Notes under the pieces: model-generated
What the model was told of the DNA's origin: nothing
Database searches by the model: none
Seen by the model: the letters and a program-made list of their open reading frames with translations, nothing else
Made by a program: the position numbers and the translations under genes
Source: Gloeopeniophorella convolvens
Taxonomy: Eukaryota; Basidiomycota; Agaricomycetes; Russulales
Direction: 5' to 3'
Length of the DNA stretch: 18,567 nt
Assembly: GCA_022496205.1 (NCBI GenBank)
Contig: WTXD01000198.1
Span: forward strand, 1-18,567
In this document: in pieces, positions 8,181-18,565 of the stretch
How the letters are laid out: the number at the start of each line of letters is the position of its first letter
Numbering within the stretch: position 1 is the stretch's first letter

Positions 8181-9480
8181 GTGGGGAACGCAGGTGCGGT
8201 AGAGGGAGAGGGCGGGCAGGGGAGCAGGAGGGGCGGTGATGGGGCTGCGGCAGCGCGGGATCATTCGCGGGATCGGGTGATAGTAGGTGCGTGGGCAGCG
8301 GTGGCGGCGGCAGCGCGTTGCGCGCGGGGCTCACCACGGGGCTCGCGGATACGACGATCATGGTTGCGGACGCGGGTGCCTGTGGTGCGGGTCGCTGGAC
8401 ACTGGGGGGGGGGGGCACAAGTCAGCTAGGGGTTGTGCGGGAGGGGTGCGCATGGGCACACGCACACGCACGCACCTGCACCTGTCAATGTGCACGACGA
8501 TGCCGAACGGCTCGTATAGCCGGTCGGTGGCGACACAGGCGGTGGCAGCAGCAGTGCAATTGAGCGCGAAGCTCACCACAAGGCATGCAGGCGCGGTGGT
8601 CGTGGTCCCCTCGCAGACACGGGCTCGATGGCGGCACCATGGGCGGTCTGGTGCCAAGCAAGGCAGGGTCTATGCTGGTCGAGGTTGGCCGCCTGGTGAT
8701 ATGCACGTGTGTGCACGGTCGCGGAGTGGCGGGGGCGGCGAGGCAGATGCGGGACCGGAGGTGGCGTCCTCGGTTAGGAGAGTGGGGCGGCGCTCGTTGG
8801 AGCGCGGTGGTGGTTCGGCGCAGCGTGCGGCGGTGTGCGGGGCATCGGGGTGGGCCGCGCCTGCGTGATGGCGTAGCGGCAGGGGTGGCGAGTCGAACAC
8901 GAGGACGGTACGACCGTCCTTGTCTGGGAAGATGGAGCCGTGCTCATCAGAGCGCGGCGGGGAAGTAAGGAGGCGCACGTCAGCATGCCACGTCGCGGCC
9001 ATGTCGCTGCGTGAAGGAGCTCGCGGCGGCGGCGCGGTCGGGTCGCCTTGCTTCGGCACGGGGCTGCGAGAGGGGGGTTCGCAGCGTCGGCGTCGTGACG
9101 AGTCCGGGCGCGGGCATGCTGGCGGGTGTGCGGTCGCCGTTTCTGTCGGCGGAACCGTGCGGCGAAAGCGGCGGCAGCGAAGGCCTTGCAGGATGCATGT
9201 TACTGCGCCACATCGCGGCCGCGCTATGCAGCGGGACCTGCTGCGCCGGCGCAATGGCGTTATCGTGGTGCAACACGGGGTGGTGCAGCCCGAGATGCGT
9301 GCGCGCGTCGTCCTGCGAGGTTCTCGCATGAGAGCGGTCGGACCGGCAACGATATTGGTGGCAGCGGAATCGCGCACCGCGAATCATCATGCTGCCGTTC
9401 CATTGTTTGGGCCTACGTGCGGAGTGGGGCCTTGGATTTGACAATAGGAGCCGTCTCTGCGGCGGAGGAGGGCGACGTCG
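8180..9480. other. G-rich, strand-asymmetric block without a convincing gene
   Basis: The plus strand is G-rich with a run of 12 G at 8404-8415. Long open frames appear on both strands, including 8670-9377 and 8980-9576 on the minus strand. Their products are Arg/Pro/Ala/His-rich and overlap in several registers, which points to composition rather than coding. A perfect hairpin, AGGACGGT, 3 nt, ACCGTCCT, lies at 8902-8920. The 16-mer CGTTGGAGCGCGGTGG (8795-8810) recurs at 13171-13186. Confidence 0.5.
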
Positions 9481-10460
9481 AGCGCCGTGACGCATGATGC
9501 ATGATGTCGAACATGGGGGTGAGAAGATAGCGACGTGGACGACGAATTGTGCAAATTTTTCGAGTCCGACTTCCACGGCGTCGATGTGCGGGTTATATTG
9601 CAGAGAGTGCCTTCCTGTTTCGAGTTCTTTGTGGTGTACTGGTAATAGTGACGTTAGTCATCCTCGCGCTGAGAGCTCGCGTTCGACTTCTGTCTTTTGC
9701 AAATTTTTACTATCATTGCTAGCAACTAATACTGCAATCTTGAGGCCTTGAGGTCTTGCTAATCCCATAATTATTCTACAGTCTCATTGGAACTTATTGT
9801 ACCACTGACTCAATTGCAAAGGGGGCAAAAGAAATACACTCCCCTTGCAAGAAGCAAGGGATAATCATGGCCTCTGATAGGCCCTTGCAAAGGTTGCAGC
9901 ATGCTCCATGTAGATTGCCAATGCGCGCACAGCGTGAGATCTCCCTCCGCAATCGGACCGGCATCTTATAATTTCGGAGCTGACCCGTTAGGTACATTAT
10001 CCGGGAATCTAATCTACAGAATCCCGGATAAGGGTATATCAGATCTTGCGGTTCCGGCCAGACCCACAAGGGGCCGCAAGGTTTTGCCGGTTTTGCTGAT
10101 GTCAAGTCTGATCAGTGCGGCTCCGAACTCGTCTCCTGCCACTTCAATTCTGGCATGTTCAGAATGTTCAGAAAGCCTCTCAGCCTTGATTACGGTGGCT
10201 CGCAGCTATATCTATGGAGTGTGGCTCTTGTGCATATTGTTAAAACCTGCAAAATCAGCTATTCAAACACACAACTTCGTCATCACACCGAGTTCCGCTG
10301 CGCTCGCCCCACATGCATCAACCCCGACATTTATAGATGCATGATGATACCCGCCAAGTCTACGACTTTACGTGGCCACCACGTCATAGTAACCTGAACG
10401 GCGCATTGTACTTAATGCTTAATTCGAACGAGAGATTTTACGGGGCATTCTTTGAGACCA
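9480..10460. other. Gene-free region with small inverted repeats
   Basis: AT content rises here. TTATCCGGGA (9997-10006) pairs with TCCCGGATAA (10022-10031), and CTTGCGG (10045-10051) pairs with CCGCAAG (10074-10080). Overlapping short frames occur on both strands, none with a recognisable motif. Confidence 0.4.
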
Positions 10461-10545
10461 ATAGATTCATCGGAGTAATAGATTCATCAGAGTAGTAGAT
10501 TTGTTAGAGTTATAGGTCTGTTAGAGTAGTAGATTCGTTAGAGTA
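10461..10545. repeat. Minisatellite, five 17-bp units
   Basis: Five consecutive units of exactly 17 nt start at 10461, 10478, 10495, 10512 and 10529. The consensus is approximately RTAGATTCRTYRGAGTA with a few substitutions per unit. The array decays into AT-rich sequence at 10546. It lies downstream of MFS1. Confidence 0.8.
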
Positions 10546-10739
10546 AAAGATATAATTTACAAACGTTTGAGGTTATGCTACACCATCTACCTGTAGAGCG
10601 ATCTAAAAAGTGTTTCCGTAGTTTAGGGTTCGTCACCATTCGTTCATATGCGTTGAAGAAGGGGAAAAAATGCTGAAGAGAAATGCCAATGATGTCACTG
10701 CGAGTCGTTCAATGCTTTATGTGTCGTTATGCCTGCCGC

Positions 10740-12650
10740 CTAGACCGGCATCTCGTTGCTCTCGGCCGCGCGCTCCTCCTCGAGGAATTTTGCGACCTTG
10801 AGATCGATGCATGGCGCGAAGGAGCTCTTCGCGCGGATGCGAGACCCGTACTTGTAGAACAGGAATGGGATCGGTGCGAGCAGCAGCGCGATGCCGCCGA
10901 GCAACGTCGCAGCCCAGTTGATGCCCATGTTGGTAAACATCTGGGTGGTGAACAACGGGAACGCTGCGCCCGTCGCCGAACGGATGATCGTGTGGCCCGC
11001 GAGTGCCGACGCCGCGTACATCAGGTACGTATCCACGAGGTAGCTCTGAAACTCTCGGCGTCAGGAACGAAGGTAAGCATAGAGGAGAGGAGATACGCAC
11101 GATGAATGAGATGAAGACGAGCGTGATTGAGAGGCCGATGAGGATCGTGCTCAGCCCGGGGATCCACCACGGTACGCTTGCGTAGTTGCCACTCCAGCCG
11201 AGCCAGAGGATGCCGATGACCAACACGGGACCGCCGACCATCGCAGAATAGAGACGCTCCTCGGCGGGCGGGAATCCACGCCATTCCTTGAGGAGGCGCG
11301 GATACGGGCGCAGGAACCAGAGGTTGACGAGGGTAGCAAGGACAGAGCCGATGCCGATGCCAATGAAGACGAGGCCATCATTCGAGATGGAGAAGTGACG
11401 CGTGCGGATGAAGATGACGGGCAGCGCCTGGAACACTATGAAGCGAATGTCAACACCTGTAACGGTATCTAAAGTGAAATACGTACTTGCGTAGATGACA
11501 CCGTAGGCAACAGAGAGGTAGATCGTCGCGAGGAGCAGAATTGGCTCAACCAGGAGCATCTTGAATGGGCGGAAGATCGTCCGTTCGAGGACCGCGCCCG
11601 GAGCCCAGCTGACTCGCTCACTCTCCGCGTAGAGGTCCTTGCTCTTCTCCGGGTTGGCCTTGCGCAGACGCCTCGCTTTCTGTGCAAGGAGCACTGGGGC
11701 GAAGGTCTCGGGAAGGCAGAACAGGCCGAGGAGCGTGCAAGAGCCGGCGAAGATCATCATAACCCAGAAGACCCAGCGCCAGCCGAGGGAGCTCGTGGTG
11801 ATGCTATGGGCGGTAAATTAGCCATCTGCGAGCCAGGTGACAACAATGCACTTACAAGCTACCAACTACGGGGCCAAGCACTGGGCCGAGGAAAACAGCA
11901 GATGCAAACACGCTGGTCGCGATGCCGCGATTGATAGGGTCCCAGATGTCAGCGATGACGCCCGTGCTGTTGGTGAGCGGCGCGACGGCAAAGAAGCCGG
12001 AGAGGAAGCGCGTGACAAGGAGCGTCGTCATATTGTTCGCGCGCGCTTGACCGATGTGGAAGATGGTGTAGAGCGCGAGGGTGCCAATGAAGATGGGGCG
12101 GCGGCCGATGAGCTCTGAGCCAGGGCCCCAGAAGGTGGGCCCAAGCATGTAGCCGACGAGGAAGAGTGTGAGAATGAGGTTGCCAACTTCGCGCCCGACG
12201 TGGAACTGGTTCGCAATAATAGGGATGGCGGAGGAAGGCGCAGATGAGGCGAAAGTGCTGTGAACAGCCTGGTCAGTCAACACTCGGATTATGCGAAAGC
12301 CGGGCGTACACATTGAGCGTCATCACTGTGCACACTATTGTGAGCCACCACTTGTACCAGAACGACCAGTTCTGTGGGTTCGCGGGGTCATCGGGTCCAT
12401 CCCAGGTAACAAGGTTAGGGTCGGTGCTAGGCTTTGGAAGGAAGGGCAACGGCGCAGGCTTCTTCTGTGGCGAGCTCTTCAAGCCGTTGCCACCATAAGC
12501 TTCGAAGCGTGCTCCGGCTTTGTTAGTCTCTTCCTCGACCAGGTACTCGTCATTCTCTAGTATTGTGGGGGTCGGAGAGTGACAAGCGGTCTCCGTAGGA
12601 GAGGGAGGAGGAGATGCAGGTGCGCCAGCGGAAGAGGATGCCATGGTCAT
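10740..12650 (-). CDS. MFS1: major facilitator transporter, DHA1 drug:H+ antiporter type
   Basis: Five exons: 12650-12310, 12257-11856, 11803-11487, 11435-11101 and 11045-10740. The introns of 52, 52, 51 and 55 nt all have GT-AG ends and compatible phases. The total is 1701 nt, 566 aa. The hydrophilic N-terminus leads into WDGPDDPANPQNW (83-95), a hallmark of fungal DHA1 transporters. The motif A loop is GPGSELIGRRP (158-168), and the antiporter motif C is GPVLGPVVGS (about 238-247). Hydrophobic segments suit a 12-helix MFS fold, and SYLVDTYLMYAASA precedes the last helices. It likely exports small hydrophobic compounds or polyamines at the plasma membrane; the substrate cannot be told from sequence. 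ATG 12650 was chosen, but ATG 12644 two codons later has the stronger context (ACCATGG). The gene is the intact paralog of MFS2, about 2.6 kb upstream on the same strand. Confidence 0.9.
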
Positions 12651-14017
12651 GTCGAGCGACTGGCTTGGGAGGGGCCTGTGACGCAACTGGTGGCCTTTTG
12701 AGAAGGCTATTTGTATCAAAGGCAGACATGGCGGATGAGCGCTATGCGGGTAGAAAACTCGAGACACTGTGCAGTTGGTGAACGAGTGTGCTTTGCCGTG
12801 AACGGAAGCACCAGTTGTTTGGCGGAACGGACACAAGCGCCCAGTGGTAGCACCCACGCAGTACCCACGCGCAGCCACGCGCTGTTCGTCCCGCGTCCCG
12901 CTCGGCGCTTGCCACTTGGCCCAGTCCGATTCGGAAACTCGCTTCGCGCTAGCTGACAGCCAAGCTCAGCCAAGCTCAAGCTTTCCCTTCTTCGCTCCAT
13001 CCCTACGCCTTCCTCGACAGCTCTTCCCAGCTTCCGCCTGCGCTTATTCTCGTCTAGCACAGCGACCTGGAATGCTTAAAGGTCCTCTCTCTCGCCCTCA
13101 ACTCGCAGTCTACCTGGTGTGGCCTCGCTGCGCTGCTGTGCTCTTAACGTGAGTCCGACACGGACTGTGTCGTTGGAGCGCGGTGGCCGGCTTCCGGAAT
13201 GGAATTACACAAGCTTTCGCGCGGTCTCCCCCCGCCCTGTCACAGATGGGTCCCCGGCCTGTGTCTGATCATCGCCTAAACCGTCGCCGTTTCCTGAGTC
13301 ACCGGCCCAGACACGTGCATATCGTCTCGTAGTGGCGTTCTCGACTTTGCAGCTCAAGCGGCAGCTCCAAAGACTCCATTCTCCGCCCTGTGGACAGGAT
13401 GCTAAGACACTAGTTCAAGGCTTCAAGCCCGAACCCGTCGTTTCAGCTTGGAGATCAGCTGTCAACGTCCAATTGACGTTTAATTGTGCTCTAGTCTGCC
13501 TTCGATGGCGCGCGCACCAAACACGCGCGAATTTCGGCTCCCTCAAGTCCTGCAATAGCGGCCCGCCCTTCGATGGGCGCCAAACCTGCCGTCAGTCGGG
13601 CCCGGGGAAACTCTGATTGCTCCTGCAGCGTCCAGGCGTGCCTTCCGCAAGCCGGATCGCTTGCTATCCATCAAGCACCCACAGTGTCCTGTCCGTGACC
13701 GGATTAGGTCTTGGGCAATGGGTACCCTTGTTCCTGCGGATCACCATATCCTCCCGTATGGTGTCGCGATACGCCTCGGACGCTGAATGAATCATCCCGG
13801 CGGCTTACCCGCAGTCGGCGATGAGCAGCGACGAGTTAGCTTTGTCATAGATTTTGTCAACAGTTCTCTGTCAAATACTCTTCACGCATAATTCTACGAC
13901 CTTCTACACCTTTAAGCTAAAGCCCGGTCTTCTATGCGTCTCACACAAGTCGTCTAGGCACCCTTCATTGCTTCTTTTCCTCTCTATCTCTATCTCTGTT
14001 TACGTCTCATCAGGAAC
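12651..14017. other. Upstream region of MFS1; no supported gene
   Basis: The region includes a CAAGCTCAGCCAAGCTCAAG repeat near 12961-12980 and a CT-rich tract at 13967-13997. Open frames such as 13332-13616 (+) and 12716-13060 (-) show no motif and no supporting splice structure. It presumably contains the MFS1 promoter and 5' UTR. Confidence 0.4.
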
Positions 14018-14916
14018 TTAGTCGCCTTTGCCGGCCTTTCTCGGTTGCTCTGGCTGTGCTGCGATTCTGCCACCCATCAGGGGATTAGTGATGTCATCTG
14101 TTTTCTGTCGTTCTGGACGGTTCAGCATCGATCCGAACAACGCGTTTCTCATGCTCAGTGCTAGGTCAGTGGCGTCGTTGATCAGTGTCACTGGCTGTTC
14201 GACTACTCGCACAGCTGCACGTCTGTTATATACTTGCAACTCACAGGAACAACGATCAACGTTACACGGTACTGGGAGCACTTCGTCTATGGGAGTGGTC
14301 TATGTCTATTCCACGTACATATCATGTCTGGCTGCGCCATCGATTGTTATGTTGACAAATGGAAGTTGCGATGGGTGATGCAATCCCTTCGACAGTAGTG
14401 CAATCTGGCCCGACAAATGGCATGTATGTCATGCTTGGAATTCCACAGCCTCCTTAATCGCTCTGGCAGTTCCAGGATCTAGCGCGCACGTCTCAGGTGG
14501 GAGCGCCACACAAAGGCCGAGGGGAAGCCTGAAGTTTTTTATCAGGAGAGTTGGCTCGCTACAGCCGGGCTGCTTCACCGTCCGAGGTGTCTCGAGTGGC
14601 CTGCTAGCATCTTGACCGCAACCCCCGCGGTCGAACAGTCTCCCGGGCACACGAAGCTGTGACGAGACGCCGGCGCAGCTGCCGTCTCTGCGGTCCGTGT
14701 GCTCCAGGTGTTCTTTTCAGGTGATGTCTCTGAGAATCCAGCGCCTCTATAAACACGGGCTCCCGGAATCCGCGTGATACTTTCGTTGACCAGGCTAAGT
14801 ATCTTCGCGCGGTGGTCACTTGTCTCGACGTGTTTCCTGGTGATTCCGGGCCGGGGGTGATCGCGTTCCGGCCCAGCGTTCTTCAGCCCTGCACCGTAGC
14901 TGGCGAGCCAGATCAA
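14018..14916 (-). CDS. Possible four-exon gene of unknown function
   Basis: Four open blocks join in phase: exons 14916-14617, 14569-14447, 14404-14319 and 14222-14018. The introns are 47, 42 and 96 nt (GTCAAG...GCAG, GTGGAA...CCAG, GTACGT...ACAG). The joined product has SFVCPGDCSTAGVA, then PGCSEPTLLIKNFRLPLG, ALPPETCALDPGTARAIKEA, IALLSKGLHHPSQLPFVNIT, and a tail QPVTLINDATDLALSMRNAL ending at TAA 14020-14018. The text reads like real protein, with balanced composition and several Cys, but I do not recognise a family. The 5' end is uncertain; the ATG at 14916 is only the first in the open frame. Intron 3 is long for this window, and its acceptor was chosen to keep the frame. It could also be a decayed gene. 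Confidence 0.4.
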
Positions 14917-15218
14917 AATAACAGGTCACTTGTGGCAAGAGGGATGCTTCTGGAAGTCGACAGCGCACATCACTATGCGGTTGGAGAAGGGTGCAGGTCG
15001 CAGAGCGGGCACTGCCCAGCTACGTTGATTACCTAAAAACACAACACCTATTGATGCTCGACGAGTCGCCCAAGTACTGTAAATTCTCGAAATGTATGCG
15101 TGCGTGTTAATATTGGGATATTGCGTTGTATAATTTACACATTGAGATATGGGTCTAATATGTCGTGATGGCGTAGGCGGGTCTAAGTATCGTCCGTAAA
15201 AAATGTGGGTCGTGAAGG
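14917..15218. other. Spacer between the unknown gene and MFS2, no gene seen
   Basis: AT-rich from about 15040. It probably holds the MFS2 3' UTR and the upstream region of the 14018-14916 candidate. Confidence 0.4.
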
Positions 15219-17200
15219 TCATACTTCTAGTTTCTTCTTCTTTTCGTTCTCAAGCTCCTTGGCAATCTCCAAATCCTGATAGGGAGTGAGCCATGCTCGA
15301 TTCATTACTAAATAACCTATGCTCACCATGCATGGCGCGAATTTACTCCCAGCACGTATCCGTGGGCCATATTTATAGAAGATGAATGGAATCGGCGCGA
15401 GCAGGAGCGCGACGCCGGCAATAAGCGTGGCAGCCCAATTGATGCCCATCTGTAGGGGCGGCGTGTATGAGGATGACAGATCATCAATGATTGGCGGGCG
15501 GAATAGACATACCCCGTTGAACATCTGCACTGTGAAGAGGGGAAATGCTGCTGCGACCGCAGAGCGGATCATAGTATTTGCGGCAAACGCAGAAGCCGCA
15601 TACATCAGATACGTATCGACGAGGTAACTCTGTAATCCTCACGTTAGCATCGTCGTCATTACAGACACATACGTGTGACTCACCAAGAAGGAGATGAACA
15701 CCAGGATGATGCTCATGCCAATCAAGATGGTGCCAAGCGCTGGCACATACCACGGTACGGAGGCGTAATTTCCGGTCCACCCGAGCCAGAGAATGCCTAC
15801 CACAAGGAGCGGTCCGGCGAGCATTCCAGGGGGAAGGCGCTTCTCTGGTGGCGGGTAACCCTTCCACTCCTCTAACAGGCGCGGGTATGGGCGCAGGAAC
15901 CACCAGGTAACAACGACAGCAAACAAAGCACCGAGGCCGATACCGATGAAGATAAGGCCATCTTGAGGGATCGTAAAGCCTCTCTTGCCGATGAAGATGA
16001 GCGGGAATGCCTCGAAAACTGCGTGCGGTGAGTATATCATTGCTGACGGCGCGGCCTGGTGGGACTTACGGGCATAGATAAGGCCATATACCAGAGACAT
16101 ATATGCGGTGATGAGTGAGAGGATCGGCTCTACGAGAATCATCTTGAACGGCCGGAAAATGGTGCGATGCAAGAGCTCGACCAATGACCATTTCTGCCCC
16201 TCGCTCTCTGCGAACTTGTCCTTGTTAGCTTCTGGGTCAAGCTTCCTCAAGCGCTTAGCCTAATGACACATTAGTATTTGTTCGTCCGAGCTCCGAAGAT
16301 CGTATTAACCTTTTGAGCCAGGAGCGCCGGTGCGTATGTCTCAGGCAGGAACACCACGCCAAAGACCGTGCACGAGCAGGCGAAAATCATCATGACCCAG
16401 AAAATCCAGCGCCACCCGAGATCACTGACTGCGATGCTAAGGGAAATTTTCTGCGTCAGAGGAAGCAGTTGCCTAGGCGTTCCAGAGTACTCACAACCCT
16501 CCGACAATTGGTCCTAACACAGGACCGATGAACAAAGCAGTGAAGACGCAGTGATCGACAGGAATCACAGGATCCCCATGCCGATGCATTCGTTAACGGT
16601 GCACAGGCGAAGAAACCTCCCAAAAATCGTGTCGAAAGAAGCGCTCCGATGTTGTTCGCCCGGGCTTGACCTATGTGCAGGATCGCGTAGAGGCCGAGTG
16701 TGATCAGCGAAACGGGCTTCCGCCCTAACAGCTCAGATCCGGGACCCCATAGTGGAGGTCCTGCTACGTATCCGAGAAGGAACACTGTTGTGGTAAGATC
16801 CGCAGTCTCCGTCGACACATGCAGATCTCGCGCGATAAGGTGTGTGGCGGATGTGGGTGCGGACGACGCAAACGTTCTACAGCAATAGGGCGCTTATAGT
16901 GATAGGTACTGCTTACACATTAATCGTCAAGACACACACTACGGCCGTCACCCACCACCGGTAGGCTCGCGACCAGTTTTGCGGGTTGTGAGGATCGTTG
17001 GGACCATCCCATGTCACAAAATCCTGGATCAACTCTCCCGCCGGAGGCAGATGCGGCGTTGTTGTCCGCGGGAGATGTTTTGGTGACGGCTCCTCGGATC
17101 ATTCCCGCCATATTCTTCTAATCTTCGCTCAGGCCACGTCAGGTCTTCGGACGGATCGATGATAGTGGCTGTTTGGGGACAGTTCCATTGAAGTAGTACG
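15219..17200 (-). pseudogene. MFS2: frameshifted paralog of MFS1 (DHA1-type transporter)
   Basis: Exons: about 17200-16917, 16876-16495, 16436-16310, 16259-16070, 16018-15684, 15629-15513, 15449-15327 and 15275-15219. Introns are 40, 58, 50, 51, 54, 63 and 51 nt, all GT-AG. It keeps VTWDGPNDPHNPQNW, NVTFASSAPTSA, GPGSELLGRKP, LGWRWIFWVMMIF, FLRPYPRLLEEWKG, GNYASVPWY and SYLVDTYLMYAASA, in the order of MFS1. Exon 2 is 382 nt against 402 nt in MFS1. The 20 missing nt lie near 16575-16590, between APLTNAS and the antiporter motif. GPVLGPIVGG is therefore in a different frame from the preceding helix. At the N-terminus RRLEEYGGND (about 17120-17095) is in another frame from VTWDGP, and no in-frame ATG was found. 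It is most likely a recent pseudogene; an assembly error is the main alternative. Confidence 0.75.
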
Positions 17201-18469
17201 GGGTATTGTCATAACGGGAATGCAGAAATGGAGACAGAGTGGAGACAGAGGGGTAGTTTTCCAGGTTGCTCGCGACGCCCGCCTTTTAACGCGGGGCGCT
17301 CCCTAGAAAACATGTTTTCGGCGCGCCCTGGTGTCTTGAAAGATGATGTATAAATGAACCGGCCATGTCGCCGGTGCTGGAGTTGCAATGCAGGGTGACT
17401 AACCAACAAGTATGTCAAGTTATTCCGAAACCGAGCGCGGGTTTCATGTGCGACACATATGCGTCCCTCTGGAAAAGGGAGTTATTCACCCACAACCAGT
17501 CGTAATAAAAAGACGTACAGTCGTGGACACAAGTCCACGATCAGCTTTTCAAATCAGCCTTGAACAGGCCTAGAGGGCGTGGATAGACTTTCTGTGCCAA
17601 GGAATAGTCCTGAACCATTGGTCTGGCCGGCTCATAGTTGACCCAGTTTGAGTTTACATGCCATCCCAGACCTCGGGCTCGGTCACAGATCGGGCGGCGT
17701 CGTCGCTATGTTGAAAAGTTCCCGAATACCGTTGGTAGCAGCGCAGATTCTGTCAGTATAGTTCATCCCTGAGACGGTGTTACAATCTACTCACATCTTG
17801 TTTTGCGAGCCCTCGGTTCATATTAGAGATCGCGAGACGCCCGGACTCTATCCGGTTGCCGTCATCCGGCAGAAGCTTCCGATCGAGAATCCGGAGCTAG
17901 CGCCACCGCGACCCCTGACGGCCCTGCGATATAGGTGACTCGAGTTGGAGATCACAGAACCCGAATGGCGGCTAATACAGTCATCAGCAGAAGAGCAGGT
18001 ATGTGTAATCTAGCGCCTGCTCTCTGCATGGGAGGGACGTCGGTCATGATGAATTGCCTCATCGCCTGACAGCTGTACTAGAGCCACCAGCCGACTGAGT
18101 GCGCTTGAGATCTGGGCGGTAACAAATTGAGCCTGTGAGTGAGTTGCCAACGATGCAGAACAAAGCGAGACAGAATCCCTATGATTGGGCTGACGTGGAT
18201 AAGATTGGGGGTGAATGCCCCCCTATACGACTCCGTGGCCCGGCGCCTACATGACGCCAGCGGGCGCTCATGCATACGGACGACACTGCCTCATGGCGTT
18301 CGGGGTCAATGTTCAACTTTCAAGCTTCAAGCAAGGAGAAGGTTAAATAATTCGCGTGACGCAAGCTTCGTTTGCGCGATCCCGGCAACTCCCGGGCCAG
18401 CTCTTCCGCAAACCCACTGTTGGCCCGAGTCCGCCGAGTCCGAAGACTCGAACCCACTCAAGAAGCTTG
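17201..18469. other. Upstream region of MFS2; no supported gene
   Basis: A perfect 8-bp hairpin, TCGTGGAC, ACAA, GTCCACGA, lies at 17521-17540. Short frames such as 18078-18275 (-) and 17209-17418 (-) show nothing recognisable. No tRNA cloverleaf was found. Confidence 0.4.
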
Positions 18470-18565
18470 CTAGGCAGTCTCTGCTTTGTAGCCGCCTGGG
18501 CCAAATGCAATCTTGGCTTCTTCCGTCTTGTGGCCATGATATGGTGCAACGGTCCCATTCTCCGT
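18470..18565 (-). CDS. C-terminal end of an unknown gene entering from the right edge
   Basis: A minus-strand frame is open from the window edge to TAG at 18472-18470 and encodes 31 residues, including APYHGHKTEEAKIAFGPGGY, ending KAETA. The residue mix is hydrophilic and well balanced, unlike the Arg-rich chance frames here, including the overlapping longer frame 18343-18558. No family was recognised. The rest of the gene lies beyond the window. Confidence 0.4.
   Translation of the reverse strand, partial: TENGTVAPYHGHKTEEAKIAFGPGGYKAETA

Noticed and set aside
8670..9576. Long minus-strand open frames (235 and 198 aa)
   Set aside because: Composition-driven Arg/Pro/Ala-rich text with competing frames on the other strand and no motif.
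9794..10344. Overlapping frames on both strands in an AT-richer region as a gene
   Set aside because: No start context, splice-supported extension or motif was found on either strand.
13967..13997. CT-rich tract as a special element
   Set aside because: Ordinary pyrimidine tract, common in fungal promoters; no repeat unit of note.
18440..18460. tRNA T-loop-like GGTTCGAGTC on the minus strand
   Set aside because: The flanking bases do not form a T-stem and no other cloverleaf arms were found.
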